Shown one piece after another: positions 35,716 to 44,641 of a stretch of 64,000 nucleotides of DNA. The position numbers were made by a program, and so were the translations under genes. This DNA comes from Alkalihalobacterium elongatum. Its GTDB lineage: Bacteria; Bacillota; Bacilli; Bacillales; Bacillaceae_F. How positions within the stretch are numbered: position 1 is the stretch's first letter; each line of letters opens with the position of its first letter. Below the pieces are notes generated by a model that saw only the letters and a program-made list of their open reading frames with translations, was not told the origin of the DNA and made no database searches. The stretch covers positions 186,001 to 250,000 of the forward strand of contig NZ_WMKZ01000004.1 of NCBI RefSeq assembly GCF_019024285.1, given 5' to 3'.

Positions 35716-37413
35716 CTAAACTGAAACAGTTTCCTTTTCTTTTTCCGATAACTCTTCAAGGATGTTTGGTTCGTACTTTTGAATGGCCGTCGAAGCAAGC
35801 TCAATAGCATCATCATAATAAAAGCTTCTAAACGCCATTTCTGCTTCACTAAGTTGTGTATTTGTTTCCTCTGACTTTCTCCGATAGCGATTTCCATATT
35901 GGATTAACCGTTCTGCTATTTTTGATTTTTCAACGGTTTCTTCTATTAGTGTATACACGTTATTTACTGCTATTGCAGCTTGTTCAACAATATGGATAAC
36001 CCCATTTAAATCTAGAGGAATTTCTTGTAATTTTTCAATTGCAGCTAATAGCTTTTCTTCCCCTTCTTCCAGCTCACTGTTTATGTAAGATGGTAACCCA
36101 GGTATATTACTTTTCTGAACCATTCGTTTACCTTCAAGTAATTTAAACTTTAATTCTTTTAATGTCTCTTTTGCCTTAAGTTCATCCTTACGTAAAGTAT
36201 CAAGTGCTATACGAGAAGCTTCTAACGCTTCTTCTAGCTGTTCATATTCGCTATTAAATATTTCAACCATCGCTTGCAATGTAGTAAAGGATTGCGTATT
36301 TTTAAGTGCTGCATCTTCTATCACACTTAATTGTGTTGTCAATTCTTTTAATTGTTTATTAATTTTCTGGTGGTTTTTCAATTGTTCTTCAGCAACACGG
36401 TAGCTTTGTTGAACTAACTTCGCATCTTCATTTAAATCCTCTATTTTCTCATCGGTACGAATAAACTTTTCAGCTATTTGTTCTAAATACGCTTGAACAG
36501 TTTGTTTTGATGTTGCTTCAACCTCTAGTGCGTCATAGATGCTATCTACTTTTTTGATATGCTCATTAATTTTCTCATCCATACCTTCTAGTTCTAGAGA
36601 ATGTACGGCTACAATTAAATCTTCAGAGGCTTCTTTAATAGTTTGTATATCTTTTTCAAAATTAAAATGACTTAGGTCAAACCCAGCCTCTTCCATATCT
36701 TTCATACCAAAATATAGATTTTTTAATTCACCTGGGATATTCGTTTGTAGCTGTACGAGAAATTTAGGAATAGCTTCCATCACTAATTTTTCCGCAGTGA
36801 TTTCATCGGTAATTATCACTAGAACTTCACGGGCTTGAATATAGTTCCCAGACTTAGTGGCTTCATCAAACGAAGCAAATTTTTCATAAATTCCCTCAAT
36901 TCTTTTTTCAAGTAGATCCGCAGCTCTTCCAAATGAAGTACGATGCGAAGAAAAGCGCTTTTTGAGATCTTGATATAACTTTTTCACGTCACCAATTTCC
37001 GTACGATTTTGCTCCGCACTTTGAACTAAAATATCGATATCATCGAGCATAGCTCTCAACTGATCTTCTACTTCTTTTAGTTTTTCTTCGATAAGTAGAT
37101 TTTTTTGTTTTGCTTTATTAAAACGATATTTATTGGCAAGTTCTTCGACATCAAATAAATCTTCTTCAATATCTGGGAGTACCACATCAACAATGCCGTC
37201 CCATTCTTTACGCCACGTTTCGAACTTTTGCTCTGTTTCCCCCGACATTGTCAACCCTTTGACTTTCGCTATTTCTTCGGTAATCGGCCGATTTAATATA
37301 TCGAGCTTCCATTCCTCTAATTGATCAACCTGCTTGTACAAACTTTTTCTTGTCCAAGCTCCATAACCAAAAAACAGTATTACGATAGCGATTGTTATAT
37401 ATAAATAAACCAT
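35716..37413 (-). CDS. ezrA: Septation ring regulator EzrA
   Basis: A 565-residue protein with one N-terminal transmembrane helix (VYLYITIAIVILFFGYGAW) followed by the KxIYxxID-LE-W-like motif (KSLYKQVDQLEEWK) and continuous spectrin-like helical bundles to the end. EzrA binds FtsZ and restrains Z-ring formation outside midcell. ATG 37413 is eight bases after AAGGGAG and places the helix at the very N-terminus as in the family; the frame to 37440 adds nine residues. Length matches B. subtilis (562). Confidence 0.97.
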   Translation of the reverse strand: MVYLYITIAIVILFFGYGAWTRKSLYKQVDQLEEWKLDILNRPITEEIAKVKGLTMSGETEQKFETWRKEWDGIVDVVLPDIEEDLFDVEELANKYRFNKAKQKNLLIEEKLKEVEDQLRAMLDDIDILVQSAEQNRTEIGDVKKLYQDLKKRFSSHRTSFGRAADLLEKRIEGIYEKFASFDEATKSGNYIQAREVLVIITDEITAEKLVMEAIPKFLVQLQTNIPGELKNLYFGMKDMEEAGFDLSHFNFEKDIQTIKEASEDLIVAVHSLELEGMDEKINEHIKKVDSIYDALEVEATSKQTVQAYLEQIAEKFIRTDEKIEDLNEDAKLVQQSYRVAEEQLKNHQKINKQLKELTTQLSVIEDAALKNTQSFTTLQAMVEIFNSEYEQLEEALEASRIALDTLRKDELKAKETLKELKFKLLEGKRMVQKSNIPGLPSYINSELEEGEEKLLAAIEKLQEIPLDLNGVIHIVEQAAIAVNNVYTLIEETVEKSKIAERLIQYGNRYRRKSEETNTQLSEAEMAFRSFYYDDAIELASTAIQKYEPNILEELSEKEKETVSV

Positions 37414-37597
37414 ATAAGGATCTCCCTTCCATCCTGACAAGTCCTAATTGTATGTAGTCGTTACAACCATCATAAAGCCATCTAGATTTCTACAGATTTT
37501 TATGTTTTATGATAGATTCTGATACATATTATGATACCATGTAACAAAGGATTTTGGTTGACTTTTTTAGGAAAAATTAATAAAAGGAGTGTTTTTC

Positions 37598-38425
37598 ATG
37601 ATAATTCACGACGGACACGTTCACACACCATTTTGTCCACACGGTTCAAGTGATCATTTGGTGTCATATATTGAGAGAGCGCTAGAACTGAATTTAGCAG
37701 GAATTACTTTTACAGAGCATGCTCCGCTTCCTAGTGGCTTTAGTGATCCAGTCCCAGAAAAGGATAGTGCAATGGCTTTGGAGCATCTTACTCTTTACAT
37801 AAATGAAGTCCAGCATTTAAAGCAAAAGTATAAAGGAAAAATCAATATTTTATTAGGGCTTGAGGTAGATTTTATCGAGGGCTTTGAAGAACAAACAAGG
37901 AAGATGCTAGATGAAGTTGGGCCATATTTAGACGATGCAATTTTATCGGTGCATTTCTTAAAGTATTCTAATGAATATTTTTGTCTAGATTACAGCCCTG
38001 AAATGTTTAAAGAGATGGTAGATGTTTTCGGATCGATCGACGCCATTTATGATGCGTACTTTTCAACAATCAATCATTCAATCGAAGCTAACTTAGGTGT
38101 CTATAAACCAAAAAGAATTGGTCATATTTCTTTGGTAAAAAAATTCCATAAGAAATTTCCCAATTCAATTAATTACGACGCTGTCCTAATGGAGTTGCTA
38201 GATAAAATAAAAACTAAAGGTATGGCATTAGATTATAATGGTGCTGGGGTCATGAAGCCATTATGTGGTGAACCATACCCTCCTGAAAATATTATTATCG
38301 CTGCTATGGAAAGAAAAATTCCACTTATTTATGGATCAGACGCTCACAGTGCAAAAGGACTCGGTCAAGGTATAGACAAACTTTACAAGAAAGCAGAGTT
38401 TAACGTACCAGTACAACTAACTTGA
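37598..38425 (+). CDS. hisJ: Histidinol-phosphatase, PHP family
   Basis: A 275-residue PHP-domain phosphatase acting on histidinol phosphate in histidine synthesis. The metal-binding DGHVHTPFCPHG opens the protein, GLEVDFIEGFE and IGHISLVKKFH follow, and YGSDAHSAKGLG ends the site. ATG 37598 is eight bases behind AGGAG. Its stop overlaps the convergent refZ stop by nine bases. Confidence 0.95.
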   Translation: MIIHDGHVHTPFCPHGSSDHLVSYIERALELNLAGITFTEHAPLPSGFSDPVPEKDSAMALEHLTLYINEVQHLKQKYKGKINILLGLEVDFIEGFEEQTRKMLDEVGPYLDDAILSVHFLKYSNEYFCLDYSPEMFKEMVDVFGSIDAIYDAYFSTINHSIEANLGVYKPKRIGHISLVKKFHKKFPNSINYDAVLMELLDKIKTKGMALDYNGAGVMKPLCGEPYPPENIIIAAMERKIPLIYGSDAHSAKGLGQGIDKLYKKAEFNVPVQLT

Positions 38426-39061
38426 TGCTTTAGTCACGAAATGATTCGGTTTTTGACTTAGGTAACTGTCCATCCACATCGCTAAATAGCTAATATAGTG
38501 TTTTAGAAAATAACGCTCGTGCGGAATTAAATGATGAACTTCACGAATATATTGCGGATGTAAAAACGGCATGATCAGCATCCCCCTTAGTTGAATAATA
38601 ATAAAATCAATCGGTTGCCGTTTAAATTCTTGACGATCCATCCCATTTTTTATGATTTGATAGTACATATGTTTTTCCTTCATTAAATACGTACTCATCA
38701 CTTCTCGCACGAGCATTGTATCTAATGTAATTTCACGGTGTACAAAACGTGCCAAATGATGATTTTCCTGTTGATAAATAAGGGCATTTTCTAAAGCAGT
38801 TAATAGACAATCTCTAGATGTCTTTTTGTTTAAGTATTGAACCCCTTCATCTAATGCAGAAATAAACCCTTCAAAGAAAGTGGCCATAAGTTCTTCTAGT
38901 AAACCTTTTTTGTTTCCAAAATAATATGAAATTAACGCAACATTAACATTAGCACGATCAGCAATCATTCGTACAGAAGTTCCATTAAACCCTTGAACGT
39001 TAAATAAAGAAATAGCCGCATCCATTATTTTCAGTTTCGTACTTTCTTTTTCATTTGTCAT
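38417..39061 (-). CDS. refZ: TetR-family regulator RefZ (YttP)
   Basis: A 214-residue TetR-like DNA-binding protein. The N-terminal helix-turn-helix is in KIMDAAISLFNVQGFNGTSVR...ANVNVALISYYFGNKKGLLEE (about residues 10-55). RefZ (YttP) in B. subtilis binds chromosomal motifs near the origin and affects FtsZ placement at sporulation. Identification rests on sequence character plus position between hisJ and ytrP. AAAGGGGG lies before the ATG. Confidence 0.87.
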   Translation of the reverse strand: MTNEKESTKLKIMDAAISLFNVQGFNGTSVRMIADRANVNVALISYYFGNKKGLLEELMATFFEGFISALDEGVQYLNKKTSRDCLLTALENALIYQQENHHLARFVHREITLDTMLVREVMSTYLMKEKHMYYQIIKNGMDRQEFKRQPIDFIIIQLRGMLIMPFLHPQYIREVHHLIPHERYFLKHYISYLAMWMDSYLSQKPNHFVTKASS

Positions 39062-39447
39062 TGCCCGTTCCCCCTTTAAAACTATCTATTTATATATTTC
39101 TTTCTACTCGGGGGAAGCCCTCCGTAAACCTCTCGACAAAGGGACAGAATGTTTCTACACTTTTTGATATATTTAAATACTTTCCGAGGAAATGAAAGCA
39201 TACATTTTATATTTACCGTCGAATCGTCCAAGAGTACCATTACTTTTGCCGCAATACCGAATACTATGATGGTTTTTGCAGAGAAAAAGAACATCACATA
39301 AAAATCTCTCAAATAATGTTACTTAAAGCCAATAGACCGTTAACCAAGTGAAAGCACAACAGCCCGTTAATAAGAAAAAGACTGACTAAAGTCAGCCTTT
39401 CTTTCAATATATTGAACATAGTAACCCAAACATCAAAAGCATCCATT
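39062..39447. other. Intergenic region between ytrP and refZ
   Basis: B. subtilis has ytsP here; no such gene is present. A 76-codon minus-strand frame (39082-39312) has no ribosome site and a composition unlike its neighbours. TTGGAC-16-TAAAAT on the minus strand (39231-39204) could be the refZ promoter. The ytrP terminator is at 39377-39405. Confidence 0.5.
39377..39405 (-). terminator. Terminator behind ytrP
   Basis: AAAGGCTGAC / GTCAGTCTTT around TTTA, followed by TTCTTATT on the minus strand. Confidence 0.7.
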
Positions 39448-41754
39448 TTATAACTGACTTTGATCAATCACTTTGTTTTTACCTGATTTCTTTGCTAAAT
39501 AAAGACATTGATCTGCAGTATTAAACAGTAGCTTTAACGTTTTCTGATCATCACTTTGATCCCAGTATGAAATTCCGCACGATATTGTTACCCTAGGACT
39601 TGTCTCAAATGCAACACTCTTCACAATTCGTTCCGCAATTTTTTTACCTGATTCGATATTAACTTTAGGTAGATAAATAGCTAATTCCTCTCCACCCCAT
39701 CTAGCAGCAATATCATGGTCTCGAATATTCTTTTTCATTACATTGGCTACTTGAATAATGATGTCATCCCCGACTTGGTGTCCGTAAGTATCATTAATCG
39801 ACTTAAAATTATCTATATCAATTAAAATGAAGCATCCATACGCATCGATAAACATCGATTCTTGGATTTTCTGATCAAGATAATTTCGAGAAAACAACCT
39901 TGTTAAGTGGTCCGTTATGACAAGACGTTCTAATTCTTCGTGTAAAATTGAGTTTGTGAATGCTAATGTCGAATGATGAATGAGCGATTGTAATAGCTTA
40001 AAGTTTTCAAACGTAAAATGGTAAGGGTTTTTATGGAGAACGACAACCATTCCTTTTAATTGACCGCTTTGGACCATAGGAACAGCTAGTAAAGACTGAT
40101 ACGGGTCTATTTCATAAATTCCGTCAGCTTTGGCATCACCTACAAACAATGCTTCTTTTTCTCTCTTTATCTTATTACTTAAAGTCAATAATGGGACTTG
40201 AGCTTGGTCTGTAAAATAAAATCCTGTACTTCCTTCGAGTACGTTTAATTCCCCACCACTAGCAAACATAATATAACCAACCTCTTCAGCATTAAAAGAG
40301 CGAAGAATTTGATCGGTCATAAACCGGATCGTATCTGATAATCTTAAATTTGAATTTAGTTGATGTGAAGTTTGGTTAATTAATTGAAGGTCATTTATTA
40401 AATTTTGTGATTGCTGATATAATTCAGCATTCTCTAATGCATTACCACCAATATCTGCTAACGTCTCAATAAATTCTATTTCATGCTTAGGGAATACCAT
40501 TGAATTTTTCGTTTCAATTTGCATAACTCCGTAAATCCCTTGTTTACCACGTAAAGGTGCATAGAGTCTTGAAAATCTCTCTTTCATTACATCTTCAATC
40601 TGAATATCACCTGTTAAAAATGCAGTCTCACAAACACCATATGAGTCTATACCGTAGTAAAACTGCTTGACAGGCAAGTCTGGACTCACTTTCCAATCTC
40701 TAGATAGTAGTAGACTTACCGAGAATGAAGGGTACATTTCTCCTACCGCATTAATCATCTCACCTAAAACTTCTCCAACATCCATAGATGAATGTAACTT
40801 TTTGGTAACTTGAAGTAAAAGAGCTTTTCTTTTTTGTTCATTGCTCGTTCTTTCATTTCTATGCGCTTGCAATAGTATTGAATTTGCTTCTTGAAGATAG
40901 CCTTGCATTTTTTCGTACTCCACGTCTTCCATTAGTGGCCCTTTCAATAATATGACAAGGGCTATTGAAGAATTATAACTATCAAATGGAACGATGATTC
41001 CTGACTGATAGTTTAAATCACTCATTAGCCAATTATTAGCAATCATTTCACTTTTAGAATAGATCGCCCAGTCATTAGGTAACGAGCTTTTGTGTAAGTA
41101 GCAATCTTTATATATAGAGCTATTTGTATTTATATTTAGAGTAGATGTAACTAAGCTAAAATAGTCATCATCGAGACTTTCATAAAGCAGGACATCCATA
41201 ATAATATCTTCATATGTTGCTTTTACTAAATCTAAAAGTGGTTTTGCTATTTTTTTGAGTTTAATAACATAATTAGCATCTCTTAACACAGAGTACAATC
41301 CAGTTGTCACTTCACTTTGAACTCTTGTGGTCATTTCTCTTCCAGATGCTAGTGATTTATATGATATGTTTAACGAGTTACGAAATCCTTCAAGAAAGGC
41401 TTTAGTAGTTGACCGATGATCTTCTGAATGATTATTGGCAGTTGTAATAATTCCAAGAAAGCCCTTCCATGTCACATCTTGAAATGCCACGTCTATAATA
41501 TCTGCACGACACCCGTTGACTTCATAGGGAAACTTTTTTTCTAGCAAACTATCTTTTAATTGGTATAATACCTCAATCATTTTTGTCTTTAAGCCGCCAA
41601 TTTCTCTTATGGTGATTATTTTACCTTCTTGATCAGCTAAAAATAAGACAGCTGATTGAAAAATCTTTTCAATCGAATGACTGTCCGTTACTGACACCTG
41701 TAGAAGTTTTGAAGCATCTATTGAATTAACTTTGTTTACATTAAGTTGATTCAT
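39448..41754 (-). CDS. ytrP: GAF-GGDEF diguanylate cyclase candidate YtrP
   Basis: A 768-residue cytoplasmic sensor. The first 300 residues are an unassigned sensory region; two GAF domains follow (about 310-450 and 460-605), then a GGDEF domain. The active-site GGEEL is at 687-691 (RWGGEEL), preceded five residues earlier by RDHD, an RxxD product-inhibition site. Both are intact, so c-di-GMP synthesis is plausible. LFSRNYLDQK and DIDNFKSINDTYGHQVGD are the usual substrate motifs. It lies upstream of refZ and divergent from rpsD as in B. subtilis. Confidence 0.92.
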   Translation of the reverse strand: MNQLNVNKVNSIDASKLLQVSVTDSHSIEKIFQSAVLFLADQEGKIITIREIGGLKTKMIEVLYQLKDSLLEKKFPYEVNGCRADIIDVAFQDVTWKGFLGIITTANNHSEDHRSTTKAFLEGFRNSLNISYKSLASGREMTTRVQSEVTTGLYSVLRDANYVIKLKKIAKPLLDLVKATYEDIIMDVLLYESLDDDYFSLVTSTLNINTNSSIYKDCYLHKSSLPNDWAIYSKSEMIANNWLMSDLNYQSGIIVPFDSYNSSIALVILLKGPLMEDVEYEKMQGYLQEANSILLQAHRNERTSNEQKRKALLLQVTKKLHSSMDVGEVLGEMINAVGEMYPSFSVSLLLSRDWKVSPDLPVKQFYYGIDSYGVCETAFLTGDIQIEDVMKERFSRLYAPLRGKQGIYGVMQIETKNSMVFPKHEIEFIETLADIGGNALENAELYQQSQNLINDLQLINQTSHQLNSNLRLSDTIRFMTDQILRSFNAEEVGYIMFASGGELNVLEGSTGFYFTDQAQVPLLTLSNKIKREKEALFVGDAKADGIYEIDPYQSLLAVPMVQSGQLKGMVVVLHKNPYHFTFENFKLLQSLIHHSTLAFTNSILHEELERLVITDHLTRLFSRNYLDQKIQESMFIDAYGCFILIDIDNFKSINDTYGHQVGDDIIIQVANVMKKNIRDHDIAARWGGEELAIYLPKVNIESGKKIAERIVKSVAFETSPRVTISCGISYWDQSDDQKTLKLLFNTADQCLYLAKKSGKNKVIDQSQL

Positions 41755-41955
41755 GTTATAGCACCACCGTTACATACTTTAGACAGCATTCATGATTGAC
41801 CAAAATAGGAAATTGAAACTAGATTTGTTGATAATTTTTCCAAGTGCAATAATTCTTTATTCCATTATACCTGATATATTATTCTTTTACTATAAATTGT
41901 AGAAGGACTATTTTAATTGTATTCTGAGAAAAGAGCCTTAAAAAAACGCCTAGTG

Positions 41956-41984
41956 TTGACATTGGATTTCTAAAGTTATATAAT
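41956..41984 (+). promoter_or_regulatory. rpsD promoter
   Basis: Perfect boxes TTGACA (41956-41961) and TATAAT (41979-41984) with a 17-base spacer, giving the strongest consensus promoter in the window. Transcription would start near 41991. Confidence 0.85.
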
Positions 41985-41990
41985 GTCTTT

Positions 41991-42190
41991 TGTGTGAAAT
42001 ATGACAGCCAAGGTAAACTTGATTTGGACCCTCTCATTTTGTTCCTCAATTCAGCGGCTGATAGATGTTTTGAGGTGCATCACGTAACTTCAAGCTGTCG
42101 AAGCGAAGGTGCATGAATGCAAAATGACCATATCAGGAGATTGCCAAAACTGTTGTTGTTTTGCTCAAACAAAATAACAAAGGAGGAGTC
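41991..42190 (+). ncRNA. rpsD leader, probable S4 autoregulatory RNA
   Basis: About 200 transcribed bases precede the rpsD ribosome site. In B. subtilis S4 protein represses its own gene through such a structured leader; the same position, length and monocistronic setting are seen here. Possible stems include AGCGGCTGATAG...CTGTCGAAGC-like pairing, but I have not folded it. Confidence 0.6.
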
Positions 42191-42194
42191 ATTC

Positions 42195-42797
42195 ATGGCT
42201 CGTTATACAGGTCCATCTTGGAAATTATCTCGTCGCTTAGGAATTTCTTTAAGCGGTACTGGTAAAGAATTAGAAAAACGCCCTTACGCACCAGGACAAC
42301 ACGGTCCTAACCAACGTAAGAAAATCTCTGAATACGGTTTACAACTACAGGAAAAGCAAAAGCTTCGTCACATGTTCGGAGTAAACGAGCGTCAATTCCG
42401 TCGTATTTTTGACGATGCTGGTAAAATGCCTGGTATCCACGGTGAAAACTTCATGATCTTACTTGAATCTCGCCTTGATAACCTAGTTTACCGCATGGGG
42501 CTTGCTCGTACTCGTCGTGGAGCTCGTCAACTTGTAAACCACGGTCACGTAATGGTTGATGGAGGACGCGTTGATATTCCTTCATACCGCGTAAAACCTG
42601 GTCAAACGATTTCTCTTCGTGAAAAATCACAAAACTTAGCAGCAGTTAAAGAAGCTGTAGAAGTGAACAACTTTGTTCCTGGTTACATTTCTTTCGACGC
42701 TGAAAAATTAGAAGGAACTTTCACTCGTTTACCAGAACGTTCTGAACTTCCTGCTGAAATTACAGAAGCATTAATCGTAGAGTTCTACTCTCGTTAA
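42195..42797 (+). CDS. rpsD: 30S ribosomal protein S4
   Basis: A 200-residue primary 16S rRNA-binding protein. It begins [20 protein letters not shown], contains the S4 RNA-binding domain ([20 protein letters not shown]...NHGHVMVDG, about 88-125) and ends [11 protein letters not shown] 42195 is behind AAAGGAGG; the reading frame open from 42117 is leader RNA. No zinc cysteines are present, so it is the zinc-free type. Monocistronic with terminator, as in bacilli. Confidence 0.99.
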   Translation: MARYTGPSWKLSRRLGISLSGTGKELEKRPYAPGQHGPNQRKKISEYGLQLQEKQKLRHMFGVNERQFRRIFDDAGKMPGIHGENFMILLESRLDNLVYRMGLARTRRGARQLVNHGHVMVDGGRVDIPSYRVKPGQTISLREKSQNLAAVKEAVEVNNFVPGYISFDAEKLEGTFTRLPERSELPAEITEALIVEFYSR

Positions 42798-42805
42798 TAA
42801 GAAGA

Positions 42806-42841
42806 AAAAGAACGATTGGATTATCCAATCGTTCTTTTTTT
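42806..42841 (+). terminator. Terminator behind rpsD
   Basis: AAAGAACGATTGGAT / ATCCAATCGTTCTTT stem followed by T. Confidence 0.9.
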
Positions 42842-42875
42842 GATTTCTACGTCTTTTACTAATACCCTAAGAAAC

Positions 42876-42901
42876 GAAAAAGGATGGCCCATGGCCATCC
42901 T
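42876..42901 (-). terminator. Terminator behind tyrS
   Basis: GGATGGCC / GGCCATCC around CAT, with CTTTTTCG following on the minus strand. Confidence 0.8.
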
Positions 42902-42916
42902 CTCCCTTATCAAAGA

Positions 42917-44173
42917 TTAGTATTGAATTAAGTAGTACTTTTTCTTTCCTCGACGAATAATTGTAAATTGTCCTTCAATCTTATCATCTTCTTGTAATTG
43001 ACGAGCCACATCTGTATTTCTCTCACCATTTATATAAATAGCTCCATTTTGAATGTCTTCTCTCGCCTGACGTTTGGAAGGAGAAACTTTTGCAGCAACT
43101 AATAAATCAACTAAGCCGATATTTTCTTCTTCACATTTAAAAGAAGGAACATCTTTAAAACCTTGTTTAATTTCACTTGCAGTTAAATTTTTAATTTCTC
43201 CACTGAATAAAGCATCAGAGATTTTAATCGCTTGTTGAAGAGCTTCTTCCCCATGTACAATTTTTGTTAGCTCTTCTGCCAATCTACGCTGTGCAAAACG
43301 TAAATGCGGTTCTGTTTCAACAGCTTTTTCTAACTCAGTAATTTCTTCATGTGAAAGGAAAGTAAAGTATTTAATAAACTTGATAACGTCACGGTCATCT
43401 GTATTAATTAAAAACTGATAAAATTCATATGGTGTTGTTTTTTCTGGATCTAACCAAATAGCTCCACCTTCAGTTTTCCCAAATTTCGTTCCGTCTGCTT
43501 TTGTGACGAGTGGAATGGTAAAACCAAATGCTTTTTCTCGATCTCCTAACGTCTTTCTTATCAATTCTAAGCCAGCTGTGATATTCCCCCATTGGTCACT
43601 ACCACCAATTTGAAGTCTACAGTTTTCATTTTTATATAGGTTTAGAAAATCGTAAGACTGTAAAATCATATAACTAAACTCAGTAAATGAAATACCAGAC
43701 GATATGCGTGACTCAACAGAATCTTTAGCTAGCATATAGTTAATACTAAAGTTCTTACCCACATCTCTTAAAAACGTAATGACATCAAGCTTTCCAATCC
43801 AGTCGTAATTATTGACTAGCTTAGCACCTGATTCCCCTTCAAAATCAAGAAATCTTGATAACTGTGCTTTTATCCCTTCTGTAAATTGCTCTACAATTTC
43901 TCGTTCATTAAGTGTTCTCTCTGCTTTTTTACCACTTGGGTCACCAATCAAACCAGTTGCACCACCTACAAGCGCTAACGGCTTATGTCCAGCTAACTGA
44001 AATCTTCTAAGCGTCAGAACTGTAAGTAGATGACCAATGTGTAAGCTATCTGCTGTCGGGTCAAAACCACAGTATAACGTTAACTGCTCCTCCGATAATT
44101 GCTTAGCTAATCCTTCTTCATCAGTAACTTGATTAACTAACCCACGAAATTGCAAATCCTTCAATAAATCCAT
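42917..44173 (-). CDS. tyrS: Tyrosyl-tRNA synthetase
   Basis: A 418-residue class I synthetase. The HIGH motif is HIGHLLTVL (about residue 45), the KMSKS-like motif is KFGKTEGG (about 230), tyrosine recognition uses YCGFDPTADS, and an S4 domain closes the protein (RQAREDIQNGAIYINGE). ATG 44173 is eight bases after GAGGAG; the GTG three codons upstream overlaps that site. A T-box leader upstream senses uncharged tRNA-Tyr. Confidence 0.98.
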   Translation of the reverse strand: MDLLKDLQFRGLVNQVTDEEGLAKQLSEEQLTLYCGFDPTADSLHIGHLLTVLTLRRFQLAGHKPLALVGGATGLIGDPSGKKAERTLNEREIVEQFTEGIKAQLSRFLDFEGESGAKLVNNYDWIGKLDVITFLRDVGKNFSINYMLAKDSVESRISSGISFTEFSYMILQSYDFLNLYKNENCRLQIGGSDQWGNITAGLELIRKTLGDREKAFGFTIPLVTKADGTKFGKTEGGAIWLDPEKTTPYEFYQFLINTDDRDVIKFIKYFTFLSHEEITELEKAVETEPHLRFAQRRLAEELTKIVHGEEALQQAIKISDALFSGEIKNLTASEIKQGFKDVPSFKCEEENIGLVDLLVAAKVSPSKRQAREDIQNGAIYINGERNTDVARQLQEDDKIEGQFTIIRRGKKKYYLIQY

Positions 44174-44233
44174 TATTCCCACTCCTCAAATAATTTTGCT
44201 CGCTTCTTGTTGCTTCTAGCTATTGGACCATTA

Positions 44234-44252
44234 AGCAACAAAGTTTACGAAA
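44234..44252 (+). repeat. Dispersed 19-bp motif, copy 3
   Basis: AGCAACAAAGTTTACGAAA, identical to the copy at 20433. It lies between the T-box terminator and the tyrS start. Confidence 0.7.
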
Positions 44253-44264
44253 AACAGCTTTGTG

Positions 44265-44512
44265 AAAAGAGCCCATAAAAAAAGTCCTTCAAAAAGGGAC
44301 GAGAAATCTCGCGGTACCACCCTTCTTGAAGAACATTTATCTTCCACTCTCAATGATAACGGAATATATCCGTCTATTATGACTATTCATAATAGATTGC
44401 TCCTAGCTTGTAATTCATAGTTACTCTATGTACCGATTTTCACCAACCACCGGCTCTCTAAAACAGGGAGAGACTATTACTGAAAACTAATCCATGCAAT
44501 AAATATTATATT
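44265..44512 (-). promoter_or_regulatory. T-box leader of tyrS
   Basis: On the minus strand the order is canonical: stem I with AGAGAGCCGGTGGTTGGTG, a specifier loop GAATTACAAG whose UAC codon (44412-44410) is tyrosine, the antiterminator T-box AAGGGTGGTACCGCG (pairs with the tRNA acceptor end), and a terminator whose arm GTTCTTCAAGAAGGG pairs with CCCTTTTTGAAGGAC before seven T. Uncharged tRNA-Tyr would allow read-through. Confidence 0.93.
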
Positions 44513-44523
44513 TCATTCTTATC

Positions 44524-44552
44524 TTTTTAACATAATTATTTTCTAATGTCAA
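44524..44552 (-). promoter_or_regulatory. Possible tyrS promoter
   Basis: TTGACA (44552-44547), 17 bases, then TAAAAA (44529-44524). The -35 is perfect and the -10 poor; its place just before the T-box supports it. Confidence 0.4.
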
Positions 44553-44606
44553 TCTTTGACTTTCCTTTCCAACATATAATCATATTAAAGACAAATTTAA
44601 TTATGG

Positions 44607-44612
44607 TATAAT
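44607..44612 (+). promoter_or_regulatory. Extended -10 element of the penicillin-binding protein gene
   Basis: TGGTATAAT (TATAAT at 44607-44612) has the TGN extension that can replace a -35. No good -35 is visible. It lies 30 bases before the start codon at 44642, with the ribosome site between. Confidence 0.4.
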
Positions 44613-44641
44613 ATTGGATGAAGTTTAGGAGGTTCTTATCT

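Noticed and set aside
39082-39312. 76-codon reading frame on the minus strand upstream of refZ
   Set aside because: It starts at a TTG without a ribosome site, has an odd basic composition, and overlaps the likely refZ promoter.
42117-42194. 26 extra codons at the N-terminus of S4
   Set aside because: Ribosomal protein S4 begins at MARYTGP; AAAGGAGG stands right before that ATG, and the upstream part is the regulatory leader.
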